Below are positions 34,895 through 43,248 of a DNA stretch of 64,000 bases, one piece after another. Location of the stretch: contig NZ_PDJI01000004.1 of NCBI RefSeq assembly GCF_002563695.1, forward strand, positions 3,162,001 to 3,226,000, given 5' to 3'. Within the stretch, counting starts at the first letter, position 1. Each line of letters starts with the position of its first letter. This DNA comes from Georgenia soli (GTDB lineage: Bacteria; Actinomycetota; Actinomycetes; Actinomycetales; Actinomycetaceae). A model generated the notes under the pieces. It was given only the letters and a program-made list of their open reading frames with translations. It was not told the DNA's origin and searched no databases. The position numbers and the translations under genes were made by a program.

Positions 34895-36148
34895 ATGACC
34901 AAGAAGCTTGCCGGCGGCGCGGCCGCCGTGATGTCCGGGGCGCTCCTGCTCGGCGCGTGCGCCGGGGGAGGGCCTGCCGGCGCCGAGGGTGCCTTCACCG
35001 ACGACAAGATCGTCATCGGTGTGCTCAACGACCAGTCCGGCGTCTACAAGGACCTGTCCGGGCCGAACAGCGTGAAGGCCGTGGAGATGGCCGTGGCCGA
35101 CTACCTCGAGAAGTACGGCGACGACGCCGTCGTCACCGAGGAGCAGATCGAGGTCATCACCGCCGACCACCAGAACGAGCCGGACGTCGCCAACACCAAG
35201 GCCCAGGAGATGTACGACCGCAAGGGTGCGGACATCATCCTCGACGTCCCCGCCTCCTCGGCGGCCCTCGCCGTGGCGAGCCAGGCCGACCAGAAGAAGA
35301 AGCTGCACTTCAACATCGGGGCCGCCACCACCGAGCTGACCGGCGCCCAGTGCAGCCCGTACGTCTTCCACTGGGCGTACGACACCTACATGCTCGCCAA
35401 CGGCACGGGGAGGACGGTGACGGAGAACGGCGGCAAGGACTGGCAGATCATCTACCCGGACTACGCCTTCGGCCAGGACATGGAGAAGTCCTTCACCGAG
35501 GCGATCGACGAGGCCGGCGGCACGGTGAGCGGCTCGATCGCGACCCCGTTCCCGAACGACAACTTCTCGACCTTCCTGACGAAGGCGGCCTCCGGCCAGC
35601 CGGACGTCATCGGCACCATGCAGGCCGGCGGCGACCTCATCAACCTCGTCAAGCAGTACAACGAGGCCGGGCTGCGCGACCAGGGCATCAGCCTCGCCGT
35701 CGGCCTGATGTTCATCACCGACATCCACTCCCTCGGCGTCGACCAGTTCGAGGGCACCACCTTCACCGACGCCTGGTACTGGGACATGGACGAGGAGTCC
35801 CGGGCCTGGGCCGACCGGTTCCTCGAGGAGACCGGGAGCCGGCCCTCCTTCGCCCACGCCGGCAACTACTCCGCCGCGCTGCAGTACCTCGAGGCCGTCC
35901 AGGCCACCGAGACCGACGACGCCGACAAGGTCGTCGAGAACCTCGACGGCAAGGAGGTCGAGGACGTCTTCCTGCGCAACGGCAAGATCCGCGCGGAGGA
36001 CCACCGGGTGATCCACGACGTCTACCTCGCCGAGGTGAAGGCGCCCGACGAGGTGAGCGAGGAGTGGGACTACCAGAACATCCTCAACACCATCCCCGCC
36101 GAGGAGGCCTTCCAGCCGGTCGACGAGGCCGGCTGCGAGATGGGCTGA
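34895..36148 (+). CDS. livK: LivK-type substrate-binding lipoprotein
   Basis: 417 residues. Lipoprotein signal with lipobox LLGAC (Cys22), then the type-1 periplasmic-binding fold: KIVIGVLNDQSGVYKDLSGP, TADHQNEPDVANTKAQEM, DWQIIYPDYAFGQDMEKSF, TPFPNDNFSTFLTKAASGQP and AHAGNYSAALQYLEAV. The C-terminus ends with a Cys-containing tail (DEAGCEMG). It belongs to the branched-chain/amide/carboxylate cluster, so the ligand need not be an amino acid. AAGGAG is placed before ATG 34895. A perfect 12-bp hairpin separates it from livH, which usually stabilises the message of the abundant binding protein. Confidence 0.93.
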   Translation: MTKKLAGGAAAVMSGALLLGACAGGGPAGAEGAFTDDKIVIGVLNDQSGVYKDLSGPNSVKAVEMAVADYLEKYGDDAVVTEEQIEVITADHQNEPDVANTKAQEMYDRKGADIILDVPASSAALAVASQADQKKKLHFNIGAATTELTGAQCSPYVFHWAYDTYMLANGTGRTVTENGGKDWQIIYPDYAFGQDMEKSFTEAIDEAGGTVSGSIATPFPNDNFSTFLTKAASGQPDVIGTMQAGGDLINLVKQYNEAGLRDQGISLAVGLMFITDIHSLGVDQFEGTTFTDAWYWDMDEESRAWADRFLEETGSRPSFAHAGNYSAALQYLEAVQATETDDADKVVENLDGKEVEDVFLRNGKIRAEDHRVIHDVYLAEVKAPDEVSEEWDYQNILNTIPAEEAFQPVDEAGCEMG

Positions 36149-36165
36149 CCCCCAGCCACCACGGT

Positions 36166-36194
36166 GCGCCGGGTGCCCTCGTGGCACCCGGCGC
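36166..36194 (+). terminator. Intercistronic hairpin between livK and livH
   Basis: gcgccgggtgcc (36166-36177) pairs perfectly with 36183-36194 around a 5-nt loop. It lies 17 bp after the livK stop and 25 bp before livH. Likely an mRNA 3'-stabiliser or partial attenuator giving more binding protein than permease. Confidence 0.72.
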
Positions 36195-36218
36195 TCCCCG
36201 GACGAGAAGGGACGGGCG

Positions 36219-37088
36219 ATGAACGATTTCCTGCAGTACACGATCCAGGGCCTGGCCGCGGGCAGCTTCTACGCGATCGCGGCCCTCGGGCTGGCGGTCA
36301 TCTTCGGCGTGCTCGGCGTGGTCAACTTCGCCCACGGCGCCTGCTACATGCTGGGGGCGGTCGTCGCAGCCGTCCTCCTCGACGTGACCGGCCTGAACTT
36401 CTGGTGGGCGCTCCTCGTGGTGCCCCTCCTGCTCTTCGGCTTCGGCGTGGTCGTCGAGCGGCTGTTCGTCCAGTGGCTGCTGCGCCTGGAGCCGCTGTAC
36501 AACTTCCTGCTCACCTTCGGTCTGTCGCTCTTCCTGGTGGACCTGGTCAAGCGCCGCTACGGCGTCTCCGGCCTGCCGTACGAGCGGCCCGAGATCCTCA
36601 CCGGCCAGCTGACGCTCGGCGCGCTGCGCCTCCCGACGTACCAGGTGTTCGTCTTCCTCTTCTCCGTCCTGGTGTGCCTCGCGGTGTGGCTCGTGATGAC
36701 CCGCACGCGGGTGGGCATGATCGTCCGGGCCGCCACCGAGCGGCCCGACGTCGCCAGGGCGCTGGGCGTCAACGTCGGCCGGTGGGTCACCCCGGTGTTC
36801 GGCTTCGGGATCGCCCTCGCCGGGCTGGCGGGCGTGCTGGCCGCGCCCTTCCGCGCGATCACGGCGGACATGGGGTCGAGCTTCATCATCATCCTGTTCG
36901 CCGTCGTCGTCATCGGCGGCCTCGGGTCCATCGTGGGCGCCGTGGTCGCGGGGTTCCTGGTGGGTCTCGTCGAGGCGTTCGGCCAGGCGTACGCGCAGAA
37001 CTTCTCTCAGATCGTCATCTTCGTGCTCATGGCCGTCGTCGTGCTGCTGCGCCCGGCCGGGCTGTTCGGACGGGAGGAACGGGCATGA
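36219..37088 (+). CDS. livH: LivH-type ABC permease
   Basis: 289 residues, about eight transmembrane helices (YTIQGLAAGSFYAIAALGLA, VIFGVLGVVNFAHGACYMLG, FVFLFSVLVCLAVWLVM, FIIILFAVVVIGGLGSIVG). The VVNFAHG motif and VRAATERPDVARALGVNV coupling region are characteristic of LivH. It pairs with LivM to form the pore. Good GAAGGGACGGGCG leader before ATG 36219. It overlaps livM by 4 bp (ATGA). Confidence 0.94.
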   Translation: MNDFLQYTIQGLAAGSFYAIAALGLAVIFGVLGVVNFAHGACYMLGAVVAAVLLDVTGLNFWWALLVVPLLLFGFGVVVERLFVQWLLRLEPLYNFLLTFGLSLFLVDLVKRRYGVSGLPYERPEILTGQLTLGALRLPTYQVFVFLFSVLVCLAVWLVMTRTRVGMIVRAATERPDVARALGVNVGRWVTPVFGFGIALAGLAGVLAAPFRAITADMGSSFIIILFAVVVIGGLGSIVGAVVAGFLVGLVEAFGQAYAQNFSQIVIFVLMAVVVLLRPAGLFGREERA

Positions 37089-38206
37089 GCTCGACACCGC
37101 AGACGCTGCTCGAGGAGCGGGCCGCCAGCCGGACCGCCCCCGCCCGCCTCGCCCGCCGGTCGCTGAGGACGTGGGGCCTGCTCGCCGTCGGACTCGTCGC
37201 CGCGCTGGCGCTGCCGTGGGTCATCTACCCGCCGGTGGCCATGGACATCGCCTGCTGGGCGTTGTTCGCCGTCGCGCTCGACATCCTGCTCGGCTACACC
37301 GGCCTGCTCTCCTTCGGCCACGCCGCCTACTGGGGCGGATCGGCGTACGTGACGGGTCTGGTCGCCGTGCACCTGGGGGTGCCGTTCCCGCTGGCGGTGC
37401 TCGCCGGCGCCGTGGCGGCCATGCTCATCGCCCTGCCGGTCGGCTACCTCTCCGTGCGGCGCGCGGGGATCTACTTCGCCATGGTCACCCTGGCGTTCGC
37501 ACAGATGATCTTCTTCCTCGCCAACCAGTGGCGCGACGTCACGGGCGGGGAGAACGGGCTGCAGTCCGTGCCCAAGACGTTCTTCGGCATCACCGCGGTG
37601 GAGACCGACTCCTTCTACTTCTACTACGCGGCGCTGCCGATCATCGTCCTGGGGATGTGGATGGCCTGGCGGATCGTGCACTCCCCGTTCGGGCGCGTGC
37701 TGGTCTCCATCCGCGACAACGTCCCGCGGGCCCGCGCGCTCGGCTACGACGTCGAGAAGTACAAGATCGCCGCCTTCGTCCTCTCCGCGGGGCTGGCCGG
37801 ACTGGCCGGCGGGCTCTTCGCCATCAGCCACGGGTTCGTCTCGCTGCAGGAGGTCAACTGGACCACCTCCGGCAAGGTCGTGCTCATCACCGTGCTGGGC
37901 GGCATCGGCACGCTGTGGGGCGGCATCGTCGGCGCGGCGATCATCGTCATCCTCGAGGACCAGCTCGCCTCCTCGGGCTTCGAGGGCATCGGCATCATCA
38001 CCGGGTCCGTCTTCGTCATCGTCGTGCTGCTCTTCCGGCGCGGTGTCTGGGGCACCGCGCTCCACGCGTTCCGCGGCCGGCGCGGCAGGCGCGGCCGGCG
38101 CGCGGAGGAGGGGGCGGCAGGGGCCTCCGGGGCCGGGGGAGACGCCCCCGAGCCGCGCGCCGCCGCAGACCGACCCGGACTGTCCGACGCAGAGGTGGTG
38201 CCCTGA
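37085..38206 (+). CDS. livM: LivM-type ABC permease
   Basis: 373 residues with about nine to ten transmembrane helices (WGLLAVGLVAALALPWVIYP, LLGYTGLLSFGHAAYWGGSA, LAVLAGAVAAMLIALPVGYL, AAFVLSAGLAGLAGGLFAI). GLLSFGHAA and VSIRDNVPRARALGYDV (coupling helix) are typical of LivM. The last ~50 residues are a charged Arg/Gly/Ala-rich cytoplasmic tail ending LSDAEVVP. Last gene of the importer operon, facing a long inverted repeat. Confidence 0.94.
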   Translation: MSSTPQTLLEERAASRTAPARLARRSLRTWGLLAVGLVAALALPWVIYPPVAMDIACWALFAVALDILLGYTGLLSFGHAAYWGGSAYVTGLVAVHLGVPFPLAVLAGAVAAMLIALPVGYLSVRRAGIYFAMVTLAFAQMIFFLANQWRDVTGGENGLQSVPKTFFGITAVETDSFYFYYAALPIIVLGMWMAWRIVHSPFGRVLVSIRDNVPRARALGYDVEKYKIAAFVLSAGLAGLAGGLFAISHGFVSLQEVNWTTSGKVVLITVLGGIGTLWGGIVGAAIIVILEDQLASSGFEGIGIITGSVFVIVVLLFRRGVWGTALHAFRGRRGRRGRRAEEGAAGASGAGGDAPEPRAAADRPGLSDAEVVP

Positions 38207-38268
38207 CCCCCTCGGTCGGACCACCGTCGGCCGACGGCGAGCGCCGGTCCCCCTGCGGGAACGGCGCT

Positions 38269-38318
38269 CCGCCGTGTCCGGACAGGCACGTCCGGACGAG
38301 CTGGTCCGGACACGGCGG
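38269..38318. terminator. 15-bp inverted repeat between convergent livM and regulator
   Basis: ccgccgtgtccggac (38269-38283) is the exact reverse complement of 38304-38318. The 20-nt loop contains its own palindrome cgtccggacg (38289-38298). Placed between two convergent genes, it is well suited as a bidirectional terminator. Confidence 0.72.
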
Positions 38319-38376
38319 TGCGTGAGGGTGAGGTGCGTGAGGGTGAGGGCCGTGACGGTGAGGGCCGTGACGGTGC
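38317..38376. repeat. Four tandem 15-bp repeats
   Basis: Units at 38317, 38332, 38347 and 38362. The first two are ggtgcgtgagggtga, the last two gggccgtgacggtga/c. The array lies between the inverted repeat and the regulator stop (38395). It ends 18 bp before the gene and is non-coding. Confidence 0.85.
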
Positions 38377-38394
38377 GGGCGGGCGGCGGGCGGG

Positions 38395-40269
38395 TCAGTC
38401 GCCGAGCAGGGCGTGCAGACGCAGCGCCAGCTGGACCTCGAGCTGTCGTTCCGGGGCGTTCCACCCCTCACCGAGCAGGTTCGTGATCCGCTCGAGGCGC
38501 TGGGTGACGGTGTTGGCGTGGACGTGCAGGGCCGAGCCCGTCCGGCTCAGGTTCCCGCCCTGGGCGAAGTAGGTGCGCAGCGTCCCCACGAGCGCGGTGC
38601 CGCGCTGTGCGTCGTAGTCGAGCACCGGCCCGAGCACCGAGGCCACGTAGGCGGGCACGTCGCGGTCCTCGCCGAGCAGCAGGCCCACGAAGCCCAGGTC
38701 CTCCACCCCGGCCACCTCGCCGCGGCGGCCGAGCACGAGCAGCGTCTGCAGGCAGCGGGCCGCCTCGGCGCGCGCCGAGGCGATCTCGGCCGGCCCGCGC
38801 GCCGGCCCGGCCGTCCCCGCGGTGACCGGCTGGCCCGTCGCCCGGCGCAGCTCCGCGCTGACCGTCCGGGCCGCCTCCCGCGGGTCCGTACGGGGCAGGA
38901 TGAGGACGAGGTGCCCCTCCTGGAGCGTGGACAGGCCGCCGTGCCCGCCCGCCAGGAACGCCGCCGCCTGCACCGCCCGGGAGCGGTCGCCGACCACCTC
39001 CGTGACGACGACCGCGTGCGGCGCGTCGAGGTCCGCCCCGGCGAGGCGGGCGCGCTCGCGCAACCCCTGCGGGTCCCGCCCGAGCAGGACGTCGTCGAGC
39101 AGCTCGCCGCGCAGCCGTTCCTCGGCGGCCGCGACCGAGCGGCGGAAGAGCAGCTGCAGCGCGGTCACCAGCGCCGCCCGCTCGAGGATGCGGCGGTCCG
39201 CCTCGTCGAGCGGTTCGTCCCGGAGCAGCACCAGCGCGCCGAGCGTCTCCCCGCCCGCGAGCACCGGGGCGGCGACGACCCCCTCGCCGGTCCTCGTGCG
39301 GCTCGTGGTCACGGCGACCCGCGCGACCTCGGCGTGGCGCTCGCAGACCGCCGCCGGGGTGGCCTCGTCGGTCCCGGACAGGGGTGTGCCGTCCTGCCCC
39401 ACCGTGACGACGTCGCCGCCCAGGACCTCGCCGACCTCGCGCGCGACGTCGTCGACGCTCCCGCCCTGCAGGACCAGCTCGAGGAGCCGGTCGTGGGCGT
39501 CGGCGGCGCGCTCGACGCTGGTGGTGCGCTCCCGCAGCTCCTCGCTGGCGACCCGGAGGTCGTCGAGCGCCAGCTGGGTCTCGCTGAGCAGCCGGGCGTT
39601 GTCGAGGGCGATCGCCGCGTGGGCGGCGAAGGAGCTGAGGAGGGCGATGTCGGAGCGGCCGAACGGCCGGACCGTCCGGTTGGCCGCGTACAGCACCCCG
39701 ATCACGCGCCGGCCCAGCAGGAGCGGGACCCCGACGATCGAGGTGATGCCCTCGTCCGCGACGGCGGAGTCGATGCCGTCGGTGTGATTGAACCGCTCGT
39801 CCTGGAAGTAGGTGGCCGACGCGTACGGCGTGGCGGTCTGGGCGACGAGGCCGCCGAGGCCGGCCCCCATCGGCAGGCGCACGGCGCGGAAGAGGTCGGA
39901 GGAGCAGCCGACCGTCACCCGCATGTAGGTGTCGCCCGCCTCCTCGTCGTTGAGGGACAGGTAGGCGACGTCGCTGCCGAGCAGCTGCCGCGAGCGCCGC
40001 ACGATAGCCTCGAGGACGGCGTCGACGTCGGTCAGCGAGGCGAGGTCGCTGGCCGTCTCGAACAGGGCGGTGAGCTCCGTCTCGCGGCGCCGGCGCGACT
40101 CCAGCACGCTCCGCACCTGCAGGGCGAGCGTCTTGGCGCGTTCCAGGCGCTCGACGGTCTCCGCGTCGGCGCCCGCGGTGCGGGCCGCGAGCAGCGGTCC
40201 CTCGAACTCGACCGGCGAGGCGTCGCGCGCCAGCAGCTCCAGATACTCCGTGCCTCTCACGCCCGCCAT
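38395..40269 (-). CDS. GAF-domain PucR-type transcriptional regulator
   Basis: 624 residues. Helical N-terminus to about 85; first GAF domain about 90-235 (DVAYLSLNDEEAGDTYMRVT, MGAGLGGLVAQT, GVPLLLGRRVIGVLYAANR); helical connector; a second GAF-like region about 270-365 (GVVAAPVLAGGETLGALVLL). The C-terminal PucR helix-turn-helix covers about 545-620 (LVGTLRTYFAQGGNLSRTGS, LHVHANTVTQRLERI). PucR/CdaR-type proteins activate catabolic operons on binding small ligands. It converges on the liv operon and lies downstream of bdhA, so it probably controls both. ATG 40269 fits the protein start; upstream codons are a 21-bp repeat. Confidence 0.88.
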   Translation of the reverse strand: MAGVRGTEYLELLARDASPVEFEGPLLAARTAGADAETVERLERAKTLALQVRSVLESRRRRETELTALFETASDLASLTDVDAVLEAIVRRSRQLLGSDVAYLSLNDEEAGDTYMRVTVGCSSDLFRAVRLPMGAGLGGLVAQTATPYASATYFQDERFNHTDGIDSAVADEGITSIVGVPLLLGRRVIGVLYAANRTVRPFGRSDIALLSSFAAHAAIALDNARLLSETQLALDDLRVASEELRERTTSVERAADAHDRLLELVLQGGSVDDVAREVGEVLGGDVVTVGQDGTPLSGTDEATPAAVCERHAEVARVAVTTSRTRTGEGVVAAPVLAGGETLGALVLLRDEPLDEADRRILERAALVTALQLLFRRSVAAAEERLRGELLDDVLLGRDPQGLRERARLAGADLDAPHAVVVTEVVGDRSRAVQAAAFLAGGHGGLSTLQEGHLVLILPRTDPREAARTVSAELRRATGQPVTAGTAGPARGPAEIASARAEAARCLQTLLVLGRRGEVAGVEDLGFVGLLLGEDRDVPAYVASVLGPVLDYDAQRGTALVGTLRTYFAQGGNLSRTGSALHVHANTVTQRLERITNLLGEGWNAPERQLEVQLALRLHALLGD

Positions 40270-40308
40270 TGTGGCCGACGGCGGTCGGGAGGCGGGCCGG
40301 ACCGGACG

Positions 40309-40392
40309 CGTGCCGCCGGGGAGAGGGCGCGTGCCGCCGGGGAGAGGGCGCGTGCCGCCCGGGAGAGGTCCCGTCCCGCCGGGGACAGGGCC
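40309..40392. repeat. Four tandem 21-bp repeats upstream of the GAF/PucR regulator
   Basis: Units at 40309, 40330, 40351 and 40372, each beginning cgtgccgcc/cgtcccgcc and containing ggggagagg-like G-runs. They occupy most of the 171-bp space between the bdhA stop (40441) and the regulator start (40269). The period of 21 bp equals two helical turns. Confidence 0.85.
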
Positions 40393-40440
40393 CGGGAGGG
40401 GTACGGTGGGTCTCATCGCGGGGACCAGCGGCCCGGCGGC

Positions 40441-41202
40441 TCAGCGGGCCGACCACCCGCCGTCGAGGACGATGTTGCTGCCGGTGACGAAGGCCGCGGC
40501 GGGGGAGCACAGGTAGGTGACGGCCTGCGCCACCTCCTCAGGCTCCAGCAGCCGCTTGATGGCGGAGTTCTTCAGCATGACCTGGCTGAGGACCTCCTCC
40601 TCGGAGAGGCCGTGGACGCGGGCCTGGTCGCTCACCTGCTTCTCCACCAGCGGTGTGCGCACGTAGCCGGGGTTGACGCAGTTGCTCGTCACGCCCCGGT
40701 CGGCGCCCTCCAGGGCGATGACCTTCGACAGTCCCTCGAGCCCGTGCTTGGCGGAGACGTAGGCCGACTTGTACGCGCTGGCACGCAGGCCGTGGGCGCT
40801 GGAGATGTGGACGAGCCGGCCCCACCCGCGCTCGTACATATGGGGCAGGGCCGCCCGGGCCAGCAGGAACGGCGCCTCCAGCATCAGCCGGAGGATGAGG
40901 GCGAAGCGCTCCGGCGGGAAGTCCTCGACCGGGCTGACGTGCTGGACGCCCGCGTTGTTGACCACGATGTCGGCGTCGAGGCGCAGGTCCGCGAGGGCGG
41001 CGGTGTCGGTAAGGTCCACCGCCCACGGCTCGCCGCCGACCTGGGCCGCGACGGCCTCGGCGCCGGCGGCGTCGACGTCGCACACCAGGACGTGCGCGCC
41101 GCGCCCGGCCAGCTCGCGGGCGACCGCCGCACCGATCCCGCTGGCCGCCCCGGTCACCAGGGCCGTGCGCCCGCCCAGACCGACCCCGTCGTCGTCTCTC
41201 AT
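40441..41202 (-). CDS. bdhA: 3-hydroxybutyrate dehydrogenase (SDR family)
   Basis: 253 residues. Cofactor motif TGAASGIGAAVARELAGRG (about 15), NNAGVQHVSPVEDFP, catalytic Ser in HISSAHGLRASAYKSAY with the YxxxK in SAYVSAKHG, and NCVNPGYVRTPLVEKQ. The PVEDFP, VRTPLVEKQ and C-terminal GSNIVLDGGWSAR blocks match D-3-hydroxybutyrate dehydrogenases rather than generic SDRs. It interconverts 3-hydroxybutyrate and acetoacetate with NAD. TAGGTT (41210-41215, minus) ends 7 bp before ATG 41202 and there is no Shine-Dalgarno, so it is probably leaderless. Confidence 0.88.
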   Translation of the reverse strand: MRDDDGVGLGGRTALVTGAASGIGAAVARELAGRGAHVLVCDVDAAGAEAVAAQVGGEPWAVDLTDTAALADLRLDADIVVNNAGVQHVSPVEDFPPERFALILRLMLEAPFLLARAALPHMYERGWGRLVHISSAHGLRASAYKSAYVSAKHGLEGLSKVIALEGADRGVTSNCVNPGYVRTPLVEKQVSDQARVHGLSEEEVLSQVMLKNSAIKRLLEPEEVAQAVTYLCSPAAAFVTGSNIVLDGGWSAR

Positions 41203-41317
41203 GCCGAGCAACCTACGAAACCGGGACACCGCCCTCCGATGGGCCGTCACCACATACTTCCCTTCGGGCGTGTGTGAGTGCGCCCACCCCGCCTGTCTCT
41301 CGGGCAGGATGTGCCGG

Positions 41318-42100
41318 ATGAGCGCGTACCTCGACGGTCCCGGTCCGATCGCCCTGGCCCACCGCGGCGGCGGGCTGGAGGTACCGGAGAACTCCCGCGC
41401 GGCCGTGGAGCACACGGTCTCGCTCGGGCTGGGCTACCTGGAGACGGACGTCCACGCGACCTCCGACGGGGTGGTCGTCCTCTCGCACGACCCCACGGTC
41501 GACCGGGTCACCGACGGCACCGGCGCGGTGAGGGAGATGACGTGGGACCGGCTCTCCCGGCTGAGGGACCGCTCGGGCGAGCGCCTGCTGCGCCTGGACG
41601 AGCTGCTCGCGGACTTCCCCGGGCTGCGGGTGAACATCGACGCCAAGGACGACGCCGTCGTGGAGCCCCTGGCCGAGACCGTCCGGCGCACGGCCGCGTG
41701 GGACCGGGTGTGCCTGGCGTCCTTCTCCGACGCCCGTCTTGCGCGCCTGCGGGCCGCGCTCGGCCCCCGGGTGGCCACCAGCCTGGGGCGCCGGGACATC
41801 GTCCGGCTCGCCGCGGCCTCCCGGCTGCCCGGGCCTGCCCAGCGGCGGGCGCTGCGCGGGCTCCCGGGCCCCGCGGACGGTGCGGTGTGCACCCAGGTCC
41901 CGGTCTCCCACCGCGGCGTCCCGGTCGTCACCCCGCGGTTCGTCGGCGCCGCGCACCGCCACGGGCTGGCGGTCCACGTCTGGACGATCGACGAGCCGGC
42001 GCAGATGCACGCGCTGCTCGATCTCGGGGTGGACGGGCTGGTCTCCGACCGCCCGCGCGTCCTGCGCGACGTCCTCACCGCCCGCGGCCCCTGGCACTGA
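41318..42100 (+). CDS. Glycerophosphodiester phosphodiesterase (GDPD)
   Basis: 260 residues with a TIM-barrel GDPD fold. Motifs: ALAHRGGGLEVPENS (catalytic His and Glu), ETDVHATSDGVVVLSHDPT (metal Glu/Asp and second His), LRVNIDAKDDAVV and VHVWTIDEPAQMHALLDLG. It hydrolyses glycerophosphodiesters to glycerol-3-phosphate plus alcohol. No signal peptide, so cytoplasmic. ATG 41318 is used; an in-frame ATG at 41309 with GGGCAGG just upstream is an alternative. Divergent from bdhA across a 115-bp gap. Confidence 0.9.
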   Translation: MSAYLDGPGPIALAHRGGGLEVPENSRAAVEHTVSLGLGYLETDVHATSDGVVVLSHDPTVDRVTDGTGAVREMTWDRLSRLRDRSGERLLRLDELLADFPGLRVNIDAKDDAVVEPLAETVRRTAAWDRVCLASFSDARLARLRAALGPRVATSLGRRDIVRLAAASRLPGPAQRRALRGLPGPADGAVCTQVPVSHRGVPVVTPRFVGAAHRHGLAVHVWTIDEPAQMHALLDLGVDGLVSDRPRVLRDVLTARGPWH

Positions 42101-42247
42101 CGGCGCCCGTCCTCCCCGCCCGCGCACCTGGCACGAGCGGCGCCCGTCCTCCCCGGTCCTCCCCGGTGCGGAGGTGTCGTCCCTCGCCGCAGATCTCGTG
42201 CGTCGTTTCGGCCACCTGACCCCGGGTATCGGCGGCATGATGAAACG

Positions 42248-42811
42248 GTGAGCTCAGAGCACTACATGGACCCCCGCACGCGCCGCACCCGCGCGGCGCT
42301 GGGGCGCGCCATGGCGCAGCTGGTGGTCGAGGCGCCGCTGGCCCAGGTCTCCGTGGCCGGGCTGTGCCGGGCCGCCGGCGTGCACCGGACAACCTTCTAC
42401 AAGCACTTCCGCACCGTGACCGAGCTCGCCGGGGCGGTTCTCGGGGAGCTCTTCGACCGGATCGACGAGCTCGAGGCGGGCGGCGACAGCACGGTGTGGC
42501 TGGAGGGCCTGCTCGCGCACGCCGCCGGTCAGCGTCCCGCCTACGCGGCCCTCATCGGTCCCGACGGCGACCCCACGCTCTCGCGGGCCGTCACCGACCG
42601 CCTCATCGAGGCGGCGGGCCGCACGCTGCTGCCGCTGCAGAACGACGGCACGGTGCTGGGGACGGAGACCGCCACGGTGGCACGCGTGATGGGCTTCGCC
42701 GCGTACGGCGCCCTCGAGGCGGTGCTGCTGGGGGCCGACCCGCAGGTCACCGCGCGCGCCTGCGTCGGCGGACTGCCGGTGCCGTGGTACGAGGCGCTCG
42801 TCGTGGCGTGA
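42248..42811 (+). CDS. TetR/AcrR-family regulator
   Basis: 187 residues. N-terminal HTH VSVAGLCRAAGVHRTTFYKH (about 37-57) with the TetR-typical TTFYKHF. The C-terminal ligand domain is Ala/Leu-rich (LEGLLAHAAGQRPAYAALIG, VARVMGFAAYGALEAVLLGA). Target and ligand unknown; GDPD upstream (same strand, 147-bp gap) is the nearest candidate. GTG 42248 start; ATG 42266 is an alternative. Followed by a 20-bp tandem repeat and the tRNA-Arg terminator. Confidence 0.85.
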   Translation: MSSEHYMDPRTRRTRAALGRAMAQLVVEAPLAQVSVAGLCRAAGVHRTTFYKHFRTVTELAGAVLGELFDRIDELEAGGDSTVWLEGLLAHAAGQRPAYAALIGPDGDPTLSRAVTDRLIEAAGRTLLPLQNDGTVLGTETATVARVMGFAAYGALEAVLLGADPQVTARACVGGLPVPWYEALVVA

Positions 42812-42873
42812 GGGGAGCCGGCGTGAGCAGCGGGGCCGGCAGGACGACGCCGCCCACGGAACCAGGCGTCGCG

Positions 42874-42953
42874 GCACGAGAAGAGCGCCCACCGCACGAG
42901 AAGAGCGCCCGCCGCACGAGAAGAGCGCCCGCCGCACGAGAAGAGCCCCCGCC
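42874..42953. repeat. Four tandem 20-bp repeats
   Basis: Units start at 42874, 42894, 42914 and 42934 with consensus gcacgagaagagcgcccgcc. The last unit merges with the left arm of the tRNA terminator hairpin. Located between the TetR gene and tRNA-Arg. Confidence 0.88.
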
Positions 42954-42970
42954 GGTAGGGCGGGGGCTCT
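42942..42970 (-). terminator. 12-bp hairpin after tRNA-Arg
   Basis: agagcccccgcc (42942-42953) pairs perfectly with 42959-42970 around a 5-nt loop. It begins 8 bp beyond the tRNA 3' end (minus strand) and is followed by a short ttctcg. It can also serve the convergent TetR gene. Confidence 0.78.
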
Positions 42971-42978
42971 GGTTCCGG

Positions 42979-43051
42979 TGCCCCCTACTGGATTCGAACC
43001 AGCGACCTTCTGCTCCGGAGGCAGACGCTCTATCCACTGAGCTAAAGGGGC
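42979..43051 (-). tRNA. tRNA-Arg (anticodon CCG)
   Basis: 73 nt on the minus strand. Acceptor arms GCCCCTT and AGGGGGC pair with one G-T. The D-arm GCTC..GAGC, the anticodon loop CTCCGGA (anticodon CCG, reading CGG) closed by TCTGC/GCAGA, and the T-loop TTCGAAT closed by CTGG/CCAG are all intact. Discriminator is A; no CCA is encoded. It faces away from argS, 197 bp to the right, and is followed by a hairpin terminator. Confidence 0.96.
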
Positions 43052-43248
43052 GCCGCTGCTGACAGCGCCTGGTGATGTTATCAGCCGTGAGGGCGACGCT
43101 TCACCTCCGTGCGGGCCGTGCGGCGGGGGAGTGGTGCAGGTCACGCTCCCGCGGTGCCCTGCGGACCGTCAGGTCCTGTGACGAGGCCCACCGGGCGGTG
43201 GCGGACGCTGATCTCGCCCCGTCCCGGGCGCCTACTACCCTTGGCCGG

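Noticed and set aside
38395..40416. Longer start for the GAF/PucR regulator at 40416
   Set aside because: The added N-terminus would be a translation of the 21-bp repeats (PLPGGTR units), with no homology.
42979..43051. tRNA-Arg as an integrative-element attachment site
   Set aside because: No duplicated tRNA 3' fragment is visible in the window and both flanks are ordinary chromosomal genes.
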